DNA of 64,000 nucleotides, from positions 1-64,000 of the forward strand of contig JAQFVV010006844.1 in the NCBI GenBank assembly GCA_028023455.1, written 5' to 3'. Under the pieces are notes generated by a model. It had not been told where the DNA came from. It saw only the letters and a list, made by a program, of their open reading frames with translations, and did no database searches. Shown one piece after another: positions 49,481-61,540 of this stretch; position 1 is the first letter of the stretch, and each line of letters begins with the position of its first letter. Source of the stretch: Epiperipatus broadwayi (lineage: Eukaryota; Onychophora; Udeonychophora; Euonychophora; Peripatidae). A program made the position numbers and the translations under genes.

Positions 49481-51308
49481 ATTTCTATTCTTTATTATAA
49501 TTACAATCCATGAAAACATTTAGTTCAATATATATACATAAACTTTTATGATGTTATTATAAATAAAATGATAGTAATTGCATAAAAAATAAAATAAAAA
49601 ATTTTATTTAGTAATTATTCTTTAAATTCTTCTTTAAATAATCTACCTCTACATTAGAGAGAGAGGGATTAATGATACATTATACATAAGAAGACTGTGA
49701 AAGTTCTAAATTGTAAGCAATAGGCTCAGTGCTTGTAAGAGCATAACATTTCACCTATTATTCCTAAAAATCACTTCATAGTGCAATTACATTTTTTTGT
49801 TTGGTACTTTAGGATTATTCAACCGATGATGTATTACACTTACCAATTTCCCTTCCGGTAGACATCGTCGATTTTTGCATGACAACGTTGTCATGGCAAC
49901 CAAGTGACTGGTGTGATTAATCCATCAGAGAGTCAATTTTTTTTTGACCCACGAGATTTAAAATTTGGAGCTTTGGGAAATTTTTTGAATTGTCTATCTA
50001 TTGTGATTTTGCTATCCACGGCGTCAGTGATTTTTTGAGCTCCGTTTTTGAAATTTATAACTTTTTGCTACTTCTACATTACTAAATTCAACCTAAAATA
50101 GACTTGAATATGATGTGTATTAAACAGTTTATATTTGCTTTAATTTACAACATAAAACAGGAAATGCACACTATTGTTTCTAGTGAGTGGTATAAAAATT
50201 GAAATTTATTATATTTTTTTTTTATCTAGAGTATAATTTTATATGAATGTATTGACTATGAAAGGCATCATATTTAATACTTTGTGTGTTATCATTTACA
50301 TTTAAAAATAAAACAAATTAAATCTTCTAGATATAATAATTCAAGTTTATTCTGATGTCTAATATCTTGGTACAGCTCATGAAGAATCTTTTCTTTCAAA
50401 AACAAATTTATTGACATTTAGACCAAAGAAATACAGACTGAAAAATATAAAACAATTAAAAGGTTATAAGATAGCATGTAAAAAAAAGAAACGGTTCATA
50501 TTTCCATTGATGTTTTGTACGGAAACCATTATGATTTAATTGACGTTTCAAAAATAAATCATAAAAGCATGATTTGTCTAAAGTTCATTCTCTTTATTCC
50601 ATCAGTTGCAACATCTATTTATGGTAAATGCAACAGGGAAGCCTAAAATGAGGCAGTATTAGAAGGTACTATTAGTATCCATGTTTGAATTCGATGTAAG
50701 GTATATTTTATTGGTTTTGATTGGCATTGTATCCTGGTTGGGTGATCTATATTTTAGCTTATTTTCTAGATTTAATGCATTTCTGATTGAATGGTTTAAG
50801 GTTGCAATGTGTTTAGAAGTGTTGTTGTATACATTTGTTCATTAGTATGAAAGATCGTATTTATTCTTGGTTGGTTTCTCCCCTTTTTTGGAGGCACTTT
50901 AGTCAACAGCGATAACAAACAGCAAAGTTAACTGATCAAATTCTTGTATTATCAAAATGTAGAAATCAAAATTATTTGATTCATAATATTAATTATATGC
51001 TATTATATTTATGTTACTTAACACATGATTATAAAGTATGCTATAAATTTATTATATACATTACACATAATATATTTATTGCATTTAATATACTGTTTGA
51101 TTATCTAATTTGTTATTTTTTTTATATAATTAAGGTTATATTGAAAAAAAAAAATCATAAGCAATGACAAAATGATCATGTTATGCCTGTTTTTTTTTTT
51201 TATTAGTTTGTTTTAGGAAAAAAGACTTATGAACATATATGTGTTTTTACATTATATTTAATGCCAGATAAAAGTCCATTGCAAATGTATTAAAATTGTA
51301 TTGTGTTC
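49481..51308. other. AT-rich DNA, little recognised
   Basis: A slightly GC-richer patch at 49850-49930 contains the perfect palindrome TGACAACGTTGTCA. No gene or known repeat is seen; the 63-codon frame at 50976 is low-complexity. Confidence 0.45.
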
Positions 51309-51705
51309 ATGTATGAAACAGGCAAAACTCTCCATACAGTAATGCCACTCAGTGCAAGCCAATATAATCAATGGATGCCAGAAGGCTTGTGCACAAAATT
51401 CCTATCTAGTGCCTACTCATCCAATATCCCTAGACTAGTTTCTGGCTTGTGGCCTTCATCAGTGAGAAGCCTTGGCTCTGAGAGCAATGCACCTACATCT
51501 TAGGATCTAATGCAACTCTCCAGTAGCCACCCTTTATCTCTACTTAACTACAAAACTAAGAGAATAAAATTGAAAACACATTAATATTTTTAATCCAAGC
51601 TCATTAGCTTATATAGTCACATAAGTCTGAACTAAGTTCAGTACCCATACAGTTATCATGGTTATGAGCAAGCATAAGAAACTGATCATGTGGTGTTTAT
51701 GTATG
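51309..51705. mobile_element. FB-1 element, shorter form, 7-bp target duplication
   Basis: ATGTATG lies at 51309-51315 and 51699-51705. The element runs from AAACAGGCAAAACTCTCCAT through GATGCCAGAAGGCTTGTGC and AGTTTCTGGCTTGTGGCC to GATCATGTGGTGTTT. It shares both ends with the copy at 12304-13023 but has only one end unit and no internal hairpin duplication. Confidence 0.65.
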
Positions 51706-52314
51706 TTTAGATTAGATTGTGAGTCATCCAGAAGATTATTAAATTTTTTTATTTATTACTCATATATAAAGTTTAACTAGAATGATGAGATATTTCTAAA
51801 ACTATTCAAAAATGATGTGAACTTTCACTATAACATTTTATTTTAGTACTTAAAAACTTGTTGGTTTAATTTTTGATTAATTGTAGAAAATTACAAGTTA
51901 CAAATATGTAGCAAAAATTAAATGATAATCAAAAGAAAAAAAATTCTAGAATAATATATTCTATTATATACTCGGCAGTTTTTTGTCTGACTGGCAATTA
52001 TTTCATTCTTTTAATAAACACAAAAATTTGTTCATTCTTTAAAGTACGACTACATTTAATCAGAAAAAAAATAACATGATTAATTGCTTGAAAATCATGT
52101 GTCGTTTGAGCATAGAAGGTTGAGCTTTGATTCAGTCACTTTTAGTCATCAAATCTGTTACGTGTGCTAAAATTGCACAAAGAATAATTTTTCACAAAAA
52201 TTACGTGCCTGAGATTTAGTACAGTATTTCATAAACTGAAATTTAAAATTATTAAATTACATTATTTCTTCTGTTTTATCCCAAATATCTTGTTTACTTT
52301 TTCAAAATATATAT
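51706..52314. other. AT-rich DNA, no feature seen
   Basis: Nothing recognised. Confidence 0.45.
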
Positions 52315-53005
52315 GTATATTTGTATTTATATATTGGACTATTACCATCATCTAATATTAAGTATTGAAAATCTTTAGAAAAAATTTAATTTAATTTACT
52401 TTTCCTAATTACACTTAACTACTAGTTAGTAAAAGAACACAGGTTACTATATGTTCAACATTTTGTGTTATTATTCTCCTCTCTTCTTCGGGTGTTGCTG
52501 GCCTGACCAGTGATAATATTAACATGGGAATCCAATCTGGACCTTTAGATTCTTGAATATTGAATATTACAGCAACATTCTAACTAATTGGCCATCCTGC
52601 CAAAGGCAATATTCATTAGAAATTTTGTATACTTATCTATAGGGTTACTCCTGATTTCTCCACTTTTTCATGAGGGCAAAGTTGATTAGGTAAGTGTATG
52701 AATTTTTTGTTCAGTGTTGCCTTTGGCAGAATGGCTCAATTGGTTAGAGTATTAATTTAAAATTAAATATTTAAAAATCAAAGGGTTCAGATTCGATTCT
52801 CATGCTAATACTGTCACTAATCAGGTCGGAAACACCTGAGAAAAAGATGATAATAATACCACTCAAAACATTGTGCATATACTTACTACTTTATGCTATT
52901 ACTAAAAGATGGATGTAATTGAAAAATCTAAATAAAGTTACAATTTTCTAAAGAGATTCAATAGTAAATATTAGATGATGAAATAGTCCAATATATAAAT
53001 ACAAC
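52315..53005. mobile_element. 700-bp foldback with two opposed tRNA-like modules
   Basis: TTTATATATTGGACTATTAC and CATCATCTAATATTAAGTATTG near 52327 are inverted near 52960-53000. Pairing continues inward through GTTATTATTCTCC and its partner to two tRNA-like modules that face each other's mirror image. Left module (minus): A box near 52585-52596 and GATTGGATTCCC at 52537-52526. Right module (plus): TGGCTCAATTGG at 52732-52743 and GATTCGATTCT at 52790-52800. The central spacer is about 100 bp. No open frame. Confidence 0.65.
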
Positions 53006-54604
53006 TAAAATACCATCATCATAAACCTCCAGGACATTTCTATATATGTATATATTAATTCTGCCAGTAATACAATATTATTCACTTTATTAAAATTGAT
53101 TGATCATTGATCTTCTAAAAACAGATTGCAAAATGTTTATCTATGCTGAATTTTGCCTTGATTTCATAAAAAATTTTAATAAAAACATAAAAAGTTGGAA
53201 AATAATTTTAAAAGATCACAGCCTTAGTCATAAGCTAACAAAAATCAATATGATTTTTTTTAATCTAAATAACAGAGTAAATCTCATAAATAGAATGATG
53301 GTATACCATGCTATTTAGGAAAAATAACTTTTGTGAAAAGATGGCATGTATTATTAGGGATTGTGTTGCAAAGCTCTCTAAGAACAACTTTCATGGCATC
53401 ATCATATTCAACTGATAAATGATGTGACATCTCACACCTTTGATGATTAACAAATAACATGATAAATATTATTTTAGAGGTCTTACAGTCATTCACATAT
53501 TTCTCCATTATATAGTTCCCCATAAAATGTATAAAAAAATTTAAATATATTAAACTTATTACTAACTTAAATCAAAATTCTGTTTTCTGGAAGTTCAACA
53601 AAAAAACTTCTTAAATTATCTAATAATTACAGCTTACCAATGGACATTTTGCAGAGCATAAAATACATTTGTTTTCCCAGATTTAACTCTAAAATAAACT
53701 GTATTTGATTACCTTAGATACTACTGGAGTCTCATTAACTGTTTCAAGTCAATTCATGGGCTTAGTGTTATGTGCATCAAAGTTGGAATTTTAAAGGCTC
53801 TTATATTATTATAAACACAAGACACAGATTACATACTTAAGGACATCTTAATCTATTCACACAATGGCACGATATGAGAATTTAGTCAATCTCAAGATGA
53901 ATCTATCATTAGAATCTTTCCAGATTTTTTATGATATATGTGAATATTTAGTTATATAAAGATATGCATGTAACTTTAAACATTATTACCTGTATAATTT
54001 TAAGAAAACACATTATTAGGGTAAATCCACAAATATTGTCTAATCTCTGGCAAAGACTAAAAACTCAGTGATATAAATAGCCATGATATCAAAATTCAAG
54101 CTTAACAATTTTAGAAATAGTCATCATACAAAAGTCACTTTCTTTAAAAAAAAAAGCTGATTAGAATGTTAGAACACTACAGAAATACTACATAGGTTTA
54201 TTTGTTTTATACAACCTAATCATAGAAATGAAAATAATATATTAATAAAAAGAGATTTAAATAAATTTATGAAAAAAATGTGACCAAATATGCAAAGTAA
54301 TATTAAACCCAATTAACAATCTCCTTATGTCTCTCAATCATGCTTCAATTAATGTTCTATTAATCTATTCCATTGAGAGATAGTAAACATTTAAAAAAAT
54401 TATTGATGTAATAAAATGTGCACATAATGAACTGATAAATGTCAGTGCTAGATTAGAAACAAGAAATGTGAAATGACTGTTAGCATATATGTGTGGGGTG
54501 AAAAAAATGTAAAGATAATAAGAGTTTTGTCATGAAATAAAATTATCAAAAATGATCACATTCGTTAAACTGTTTCTAAATGCAATGTGATACTCAAACT
54601 TTTA
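53006..54604. other. AT-rich DNA, no feature seen
   Basis: Short frames at 53100 and 53311 have no domains. Nothing else is recognised. Confidence 0.45.
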
Positions 54605-55008
54605 GCTGCAAAAAAGAAGCTTGCTGATAACTGAAAGGAGACCCTTTAATTCTTTTTTGAGGTCTTAAAGAAACCAAGCCAGCAAATTCCTAATGTCCTT
54701 TTCGTATTTCAGGTCACTGCAGCATATTCTAAATGCATCCATATGAGCTGCTCATCAACTCACATCGGCGAGTATGATGAGATTGTTGACCTTTTAACTA
54801 TGAATTTAAGATCAGAATATTTCTTCTCAGTTGTTTGTTAGATTTTAACTTAAATATGAATAGAGTTTTCTTGAAAACAGAATGAGTATATCTATGAATG
54901 ATCTCTCCCTTATACAGACAAAACTAAATTGTGATCCTTAGTTCCAGGAAGCTGTAGAGTCACGAGGCAAAAAACAGCAGATAATGGTTAGTGATAGAAG
55001 ATACTAAG

Positions 55009-55559
55009 AATTTCTTACAAAAACATCACATGACCACCACCTCTTATGCTTGTGTATAACTGTTGTTAAAACAGGCAAAACTCACTATACGTATTGCCGC
55101 GCACAACAAGCTAGAGTAATCAATGGATGCCAGAAGGCTTGTGCATAAAATCCCCATCTAGTGCCTACTCATCCAATATCCCCAGACTAATTTCTGGCTT
55201 GTGGCCTTCATCAGTGAGGAGCCTTGGATCTGAGAGCACTGCACCTAGGTCTTAGGATCGAATGCAACCCTCCAGCAACCATCTTTTATCTCCAATTAAC
55301 TACAAAACTATGAGTCTTAAACTGAAAACACCTTAATGTTTTCAATCCAAGCCCATTAGCTTATATAGTCATATGGGTCTGAACCCAGTTCAGTATCCAT
55401 ACATTTTGGTGTCTTTGGTTCTTTAATAACCATAGACACCACTATCCTATTAGGCAAGATTGGTTTTAAGCCAATAAACATCACATGACCCGTTGATTAC
55501 TCTAGCTTGCTGTGTGTGGCAATACGAATAGTGAGTTTTGCCTAATTTAATTTCTTACA
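55009..55559. mobile_element. FB-1 element (529 bp) inside the LINE, 11-bp target duplication
   Basis: AATTTCTTACA lies at 55009-55019 and 55549-55559, and the LINE sequence is continuous once the element and one duplicate are removed. The start is AAAACATCACATGACC; the end is GTGAGTTTTGCCTAATTT. End units at 55072-55125 and 55490-55543 are inverted copies of each other. The interior shares GTGCCTACTCATCCAATATC and GTTTTAAGCCAATAAACATC with other copies. This copy defines the family's edges best. Confidence 0.8.
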
Positions 55560-55568
55560 TACTGATCC

Positions 55569-56400
55569 ATGTGCTATTTGGTGATGACTTTTTATTTAGG
55601 TACCTACAAAGGTGTATCACTTTCAAATGAAGCAAAATTTTCTGAATTTGAAAAAAAACTGTTTCATATTAAATGGGACACCTTTAGATTTTGCGAAACT
55701 AGGAGATATGATAAAAAGACAATTGATTTAAAAAGTGAACATGTATTTAATACAAAGTCACAAACATTGGATGCATAAGTGGAGTCATTTCATTATGAAT
55801 AAAAAGTGGAAAAACAACCTTGTGGAGATTTATGATATATTAGACAAAGCATCAAGATAAATTATTCAGTTTAGTGGAAGATTTTAATTGCAGAAAAATG
55901 AGATTTATGTTCCAACAAATTCTTATGGTAATGAAAAGTAGAGAATTTGCATTATATATAAAATTATTTTCATCAAACCAAACAACAATTTAAAATTGTC
56001 ACCAAAGTCTTTCTGGAAGAATTGGTAAAGAAGTGAGAGATGAAAAGGTTATGAATAAATTTAATTATAATAATAAAGTGAGAAAAGGCACAGAAATGTG
56101 GAGTTTGAAGAAAAAATTATGAATTCTTTGTTCTTTTTTAAATCCTTAATGGATATGGAATGGAAGCATCTCACGTGAAGGCAAAGCATAATTATATTTT
56201 GATTAACATGAAATATGTATTTCAAGATTGTAATGTTATTCCTAATGCATTCAACACAGGATAAGATAACTGATTAATGATATGTAAGATATGCATTAAT
56301 TCAAAATTAGGGAGACTAAAACCATTAAGAAAGTCAGTATTAACAGTTCTTATTCTTTGAAACACTCCAACAAATTTAAACTGGAACTTGTAAATCATTT
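55569..56400 (+). pseudogene. LINE endonuclease domain, decayed
   Basis: The first 69 codons (FYLGTYKGVSLSNEAKFSEF..., HIKWDTFRFCETRRYDKKTI) align with the intact endonuclease at 17036-17230. The catalytic Asn position of GTYNCRSL is Lys here, while the Glu of CE(T/V)RR is kept. Further on, reading frames shift repeatedly, although words such as CAAGATTGTAATGTTATTCC match the family. It lies just downstream of the FB-1 insertion. Confidence 0.6.
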
Positions 56401-57483
56401 TAAGATATTGATGGACTTTAAAGATGATTGAGATTGGACTTAAATATATGAGAAAGCATCTGATACTTAATGCAGATTGTAATTCACTTCAAAGAAAAGA
56501 TTAATAATACTACCAATTAACTATAGCTTAGCATGGTTTTCAATCAGTCAGATCATATTCATAGCATTAGATGAAGTCAGATTTGTAAGATGTAGTGATA
56601 TGAATATTACCAGTCTAGTTGAAAGCAATGCTAACCTGTATCTACTTTGTAGTATTGTTAATCTTTCCTTTGTATTGAATTACAAAACAAAAAGGGAAAG
56701 AAGTAAAGTTTATAGAGTTAACATAACTGATATTTTATTAAAAACTACAAGAAAGATAGTTAGTCGGAGAAAGACAGCAATTTACTAGTAAAATTTTTAT
56801 AGAGATAAAAGAAATATGAAGAAAAGAAGGGATATCAAAATGTTTAAAATAATCCATTAAGAAATCATCAAAGTAAGAGTCATAGATCACATGACCCTAT
56901 ACTCTTAAGCTTGTAAGTTATAAACAATGAGGATTGCCAATTACTCAACAAGCTTTGTGATAAATGCTTAGCTAGAGAAAGCATTTAAAATATCTCAATG
57001 ACATGAATAAGAGTTAATAATGACATAAAAAATATATTTGTGAATTGGCAAAAAAAATAAAAACAGTAAAAGAAAATAAACGATTCACAATTGTACAGCA
57101 TCTTGGTATTGGAAAGATAGTTACTTCTACAATAAAAAGACAGAACTGCTATTAAAGAGAGAGATGAGATCATGAAATGAGTGAAAATTTTCTGTAAATA
57201 ATTATATAATAATAAAAAACAAAAAAACAAAATATCGCTTATAGTTATTATATTGAATTGTCCAACATTTTAAATGAAGTGAGAAAAACATGTAAATTGT
57301 CTAGAATTTTAAATAAAATGTAGCATACAATTAAATCTATAAAGTAGGTAAAAGCTCCAGAAAATAAAAGAATTATTTATTGAAGAATTGTTGACAATGT
57401 TATATATCAAGTGTCTGCATAATAAAAATGCATCTGATGCTTGGAAGAATACAGCAATAAAATTAACATTTAAGAATATTTAT

Positions 57484-57767
57484 ATATTAGAAATTAATAA
57501 CTGAAAACAGGCTTATTATATGCCTGTGTGTCTATATATGTAATATAGAGTATATGAGCACAGACTTTCAGATGACCCATCACTCTCCACTCTATCTAAT
57601 ATCACTGATACACTCAAGCACATATATGCTGAAAAGATAAATAATCACCAATATACGTATTTCAGCATATATGTGCTTGAGTGTATCAGTGATATTAGAT
57701 AGAGTGGAGAGTGATGGATCATCTGAAAGTCTGTGCTCATATACTCTATATTACATATTAGAAATTA
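57484..57767. mobile_element. R1-derived near-perfect palindrome with 13-bp target duplication
   Basis: Arms 57540-57634 and 57660-57754 are 95 bp each with one mismatch (CCC versus TCC near GATGA.CCATCAC) around a 25-bp loop. The arm is the first third of R1 (GAGCACAGACTTTCAGATGA, AAAGATAAATAATCACCA in the loop). ATATTAGAAATTA lies at 57484-57496 and 57755-57767. It interrupts the decayed LINE. It is a full self-complementary version of a repeat that elsewhere is not palindromic. Confidence 0.8.
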
Positions 57768-58627
57768 TAAATCTATCAGTCTTCTATTACTTTCAAACAA
57801 AATTTTTAACAACATAATTACAACTTTTCAATAAACCTCAGATTCTAATCAACTAGAAGAACATATTATAATGATTTAGAACTAATTTTTGCAAAGTGGA
57901 TCACATCCAGAGTATTGAGAGAAGTTAAAGAAAGATTGAATGAGTAGGAATACTTTGGGTTGATACATTATAAAAAGACATTTAATTCTGTGAGACATTC
58001 CATGGTAATTAATGTATCAAAATCATTTTGATGTAAAACCAAGATAGTGACATATTCTGAAATACATTAATCAAAATGCCACAGTAATGATTAGATTACA
58101 TGGTAATAATAAGAATTAACTTTGAAAAGGATATGTGACAAGATGATTCTAAATCCCAAATTTTTTTACAACAGTTTACAATTAGCATTTTTATTCTACC
58201 TTCCTCACTAACAATATACATAATATTATATCAGAAATGCTAAATTTGAGGGTACTCTCATTTTAGCCACAAAATAAAGACTTTGAGAAAATATAAAAAA
58301 AATAGCTTATTTTCAAACATATACTTGAAGAAGAGAATTCTCACATTTAACATTACTGATTTAATATGATGGATGATGCTACTGAGGAAAGTTTATTACC
58401 TTCTAATTAGAATTAGTAAAATTCATTGATTGCTACATAACTAATATTTTGTTGATTAAAATAGGATTCTAAAAAAATAGAAGTAACAGGAGATTATTTA
58501 TCCATATTTTGCAAACAAAAATCATGCTTGAGTTTCAGAAAATGTGGCAAGAATTCTCAATTGAATGTAAAAATGCAGAACTAAAAGTAAATGCTGAAAA
58601 GATTAAAATTATGTTCAGTGGATTTTC

Positions 58628-58931
58628 TTAGATGAAGAAATAGTTTTAACAAGGCTGTAAACCTTAGCAATGAGCGTCTGAAAAAATCGTCACTAGGGAC
58701 CTCTGTAGGTCTTTAAAACACATGCTTACGCTATGAAGAAAAGAGAGAATCCCTCAGAGAGAATCCCTTCTTTCTCTCTTTTCTTCATAGCGTAAGCATG
58801 TGTTTTAAAGACCTACAGAGGTCCCTAGTGACGATTTTTTCAGACGCTCATTGCTAAGGTTTACAGCCTTATTAAAACTATTACTGAAATAATAGTGAGC
58901 GTTTAATAAAATTTATAATTAGATGAAGAAA
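58628..58931. mobile_element. P-family near-perfect palindrome with 13-bp target duplication
   Basis: Arms 58641-58749 and 58772-58880 are 109 bp each with about one mismatch around a 22-bp loop. TTAGATGAAGAAA lies at 58628-58640 and 58919-58931; a 38-bp single-copy tail follows the right arm. The arm contains GAGCGTCTGAAAAAATCGTC and GGGACCTCTGTAGGTCTTTA. Diverged one-armed relatives lie at 41025, 42475 and 62110. No coding capacity. The low divergence points to recent insertion, though assembly folding should be excluded. Confidence 0.8.
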
Positions 58932-59520
58932 GTAAAGATTGATATTCATGAATTAATTGCAAGAGGTTAATAACTGCAAATTCCTTAGATTATTAGCCCA
59001 GATAGAAACACAACAGATGAAATTAATCATAGAATTAAACTTGAATGGAATACATTCAGTAGAAATAACTGAGCATTAAAATGAAGGTTTTTAATGACAT
59101 GTTTTACCAGTTTTTACTTATGTATTTGAGACTTGAACACTTAATAGAAAACTATACAGAGATTTCAGATCATTCAATAAAATATGATGAGCAGTATGTT
59201 AGTAGTAATAACAAAAGATTGAAAATTAAATGTATGGGTGAAAGAACAGACAAGTAATATTAATATCATTGAAACAATCTGACTAAAATGGGACTGGACT
59301 GGACATATATCTAGAAGAAGTACCAAATAATAGATAAACAGTTGACTTTTAAAATTGTATTCCAAGAAACTAATAAACACATAGAAATATTCCACAAATA
59401 AAAGGGATGGAAAAAATAAGATCACTGCTGCTGTATTATAAAGATGTTAGTAATCAGATTGAGTTAAGGAGATGGGGGGGGGAGCAGTGAATGGTAGCAA
59501 GCAATGATCAAGAATGGTAC
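58932..59520 (+). pseudogene. LINE C-terminal region, decayed
   Basis: GAAATTAATCATAGAATTAA, GAGACTTGAACACTTAATAG, ATTGTATTCCAAGAAACTAA and others align with the LINE tail of 15990-16466. A run of nine G at 59474-59482 lies near the 3' end. Multiple stops. Confidence 0.6.
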
Positions 59521-61224
59521 TATTATCACTTCATCATAGTTATCTTTTCTGAGATTACTCCAAATTGTTTTTATGCAGAGAATTAATAAAATTACATAAC
59601 ATCATTTATTATCAATCAATAGTATTCTGTCCCATGAACATCCAGAGAGTATTCACATCATCAATTCATTCATTTTCCCACTCCATTCTCTTCATTGTCC
59701 AGCTCTTCAAGTTCACATAACTCTTCCCATCTCTTATAACATCCAACAATGTCAATGTCTTGCCTTCACTTGCCATTCCCTCCCAACATCTTTCATTTTA
59801 CTATAATGTCTTCCTAATATATGTCCAATCCAGTTTCTCTTTTTCTTTCTAATTTCCTCAATCAATCTTTTTTTCTCATTTATTCTTTTAAAAACTTATA
59901 GGGAATAAAAATTATATTTACGTTGGCATTTGACTGATATTAATTATTAAACAACTTAATTTTTTAAAAACAATAACCAAACGTTTGGATAATTTAATTC
60001 ATTAAAACTTTACATTTATTTAACTAACTAATATGAGTTGATATTTACTAAATTGTTTTGAAAGTTTGTTTTTTATACTACCTTATGTAATGAATATATA
60101 ATAATAACTCTTTGTTAAATGTAATACGTTATTTGCTTAATAATTGAATTTCAAAATTTATATTTATTGAAAGTTTTTGTTTATTAAAAACATTCATTTA
60201 TATCAAATAGGTTTATATTAAAACTATCTAGGAAAAAGGCTAAAATTTCTTTTATTAATTTAAATTTTTATATTTATTGGTCATTTATTTTTCAATATGA
60301 AATGTTGAAAGTCAAAATAACTTTAGAAGAAAAATAATAATGTCTTTTACTTTAAATAAATAAACAACCTTGATATCCATTTACTTTCAAATCTATTGAA
60401 CATTGCAAAATGTCACATGATTCAATTTTTAACCTAAATCAATTTCAAACTAGTCCACCCAGATCCCCCCCCTCCCTCCATCTCCACACACATATGGTAA
60501 CAACAATACAAAGCTCATATTTCTCAGTAACTGAACCTTTTTCTGAATTAGGTCTATCATCCATAACAAAATTTAATCAGTAATACAAGAAAAGACAATA
60601 TAAGACAAAATAAGGGCAGGGGGATGACGGTAGAGAAATAAGCATGGACTGACATTTTGATAAGTAATTATTTTCATTATAATGGCAGTCAATTCATTTT
60701 TTTTAAAAAAGCAGTTCATCCATTATTGTCTGTATCATTTTGTTTCTGCTGACCACTCTGAACTAATGTGTGGGTGGTCTAGACCCACGTCAGTTGGATT
60801 CATTTCCTTAAAGCTGACCACTTGGAATTTGTTGCCATAGAAACAGAGCTTTATTTCTTAGGTTTCAAGACATGATGACAATTTTATGAGGAATCCTCAA
60901 AAATGTGCAAGCATGTGATGGAAATAGATGGACAGAATAAGTCTGACTAAGGTCAAATCTTAAAATTAACCTTTTTATCTCCTTTACAACTTAGAAATTG
61001 AACGAGCAATATATATATACGTTTAATTTAAAAACAAAATTAATAAAGACACGACATATTTTAAAATTTTGTATTAAATAATAATCTATTTAAAATATAT
61101 ATTCCTGTTAAAATAATATATAATTTTAAAATCTGGCATTAGATAATTTATTCCCATTTTTAAAAAGCCACTATAAGATTAATTAGAGGCATTTTAGATT
61201 ATATTAAATATTTTATAATATATA
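59521..61224. other. AT-rich DNA, no feature seen
   Basis: A run of short pyrimidine-rich words at 59630-59880 (CTCCATTCTCTTCATTGTCC and others) may be an old minus-strand LINE tail, but I cannot align it firmly. Elsewhere nothing is recognised. Confidence 0.4.
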
Positions 61225-61395
61225 GGGTATATGAGCACAGATTTTCACACGATCCACCACTCTCCACTCTATCTCATAACACTGATACACTTGAACACAT
61301 ATATGTCGAAAAGATAAATAATCACCAATATATGTATTTCATGCTAAACCAGCAATCATCAGTTGGTCCAGATTACCATCTCTACACTTATATGC
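61225..61395 (+). repeat. R1 dispersed repeat, partial
   Basis: GGGTATATGAGCACAGATTT, AAAAGATAAATAATCACCAA and CATCAGTTGGTCCAGATTACC match. The start resembles the palindromic copy at 57540 more than the others. Confidence 0.65.
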
Positions 61396-61477
61396 TATAA
61401 ATGCTCAGGTATATAATGAGTAAGTTTTAAATGAAATAAAAATTATTGAAATTGTGAAGTGTTTTGCGTTTTTTATT

Positions 61478-61540
61478 GTAGTGGTAGAAGGGCGAACTAT
61501 GATGTTCAAGACCCAGGGATCACGTCTCCAGCGTATTCGG
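61478..61540 (+). repeat. tRNA-like relic
   Basis: TAGTGGTAGAAGGGCGAAC and GGATCACGTCTCC are spaced like A and B boxes of a tRNA or SINE. No cloverleaf closes properly, so it is at best a decayed SINE head. Confidence 0.3.

Larger units (their letters stand above)
54605..59520 (+). mobile_element. decayed full-length RTE-type LINE with nested insertions
   Basis: It starts GCTGCAAAAAAGAAG at the same family position as 16584 and follows the LINE to its tail near 59500. Recognisable parts are the 5' UTR (CTGAAAGGAGACCCTTTAA), endonuclease start (FYLGTYKGVSLS at 55590), GDFNARIG-equivalent region near 56010, reverse transcriptase stretches (57890-58130, 58480-58600) and tail (58930-59450). Stops, frameshifts and deletions run throughout. 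At least three later elements sit inside: 55020-55548, 57497-57754 and 58641-58918; a fourth, uncharacterised insertion likely occupies about 58180-58455. It is older than the copy at 15973-19247. Confidence 0.75.

Noticed and set aside
52727-52815. Functional tRNA gene
   Set aside because: A- and B-box-like sequences are present, but the acceptor stem and anticodon arm do not pair; it also has a mirrored copy, so it is SINE-like.
59630-59880. Minus-strand LINE tail
   Set aside because: A few words resemble the LINE tail, but I could not align a continuous stretch.
36040-61395. CRISPR-like array from the repeated R1 words
   Set aside because: Copies are long, irregularly spaced, in both orientations and in a eukaryotic context.
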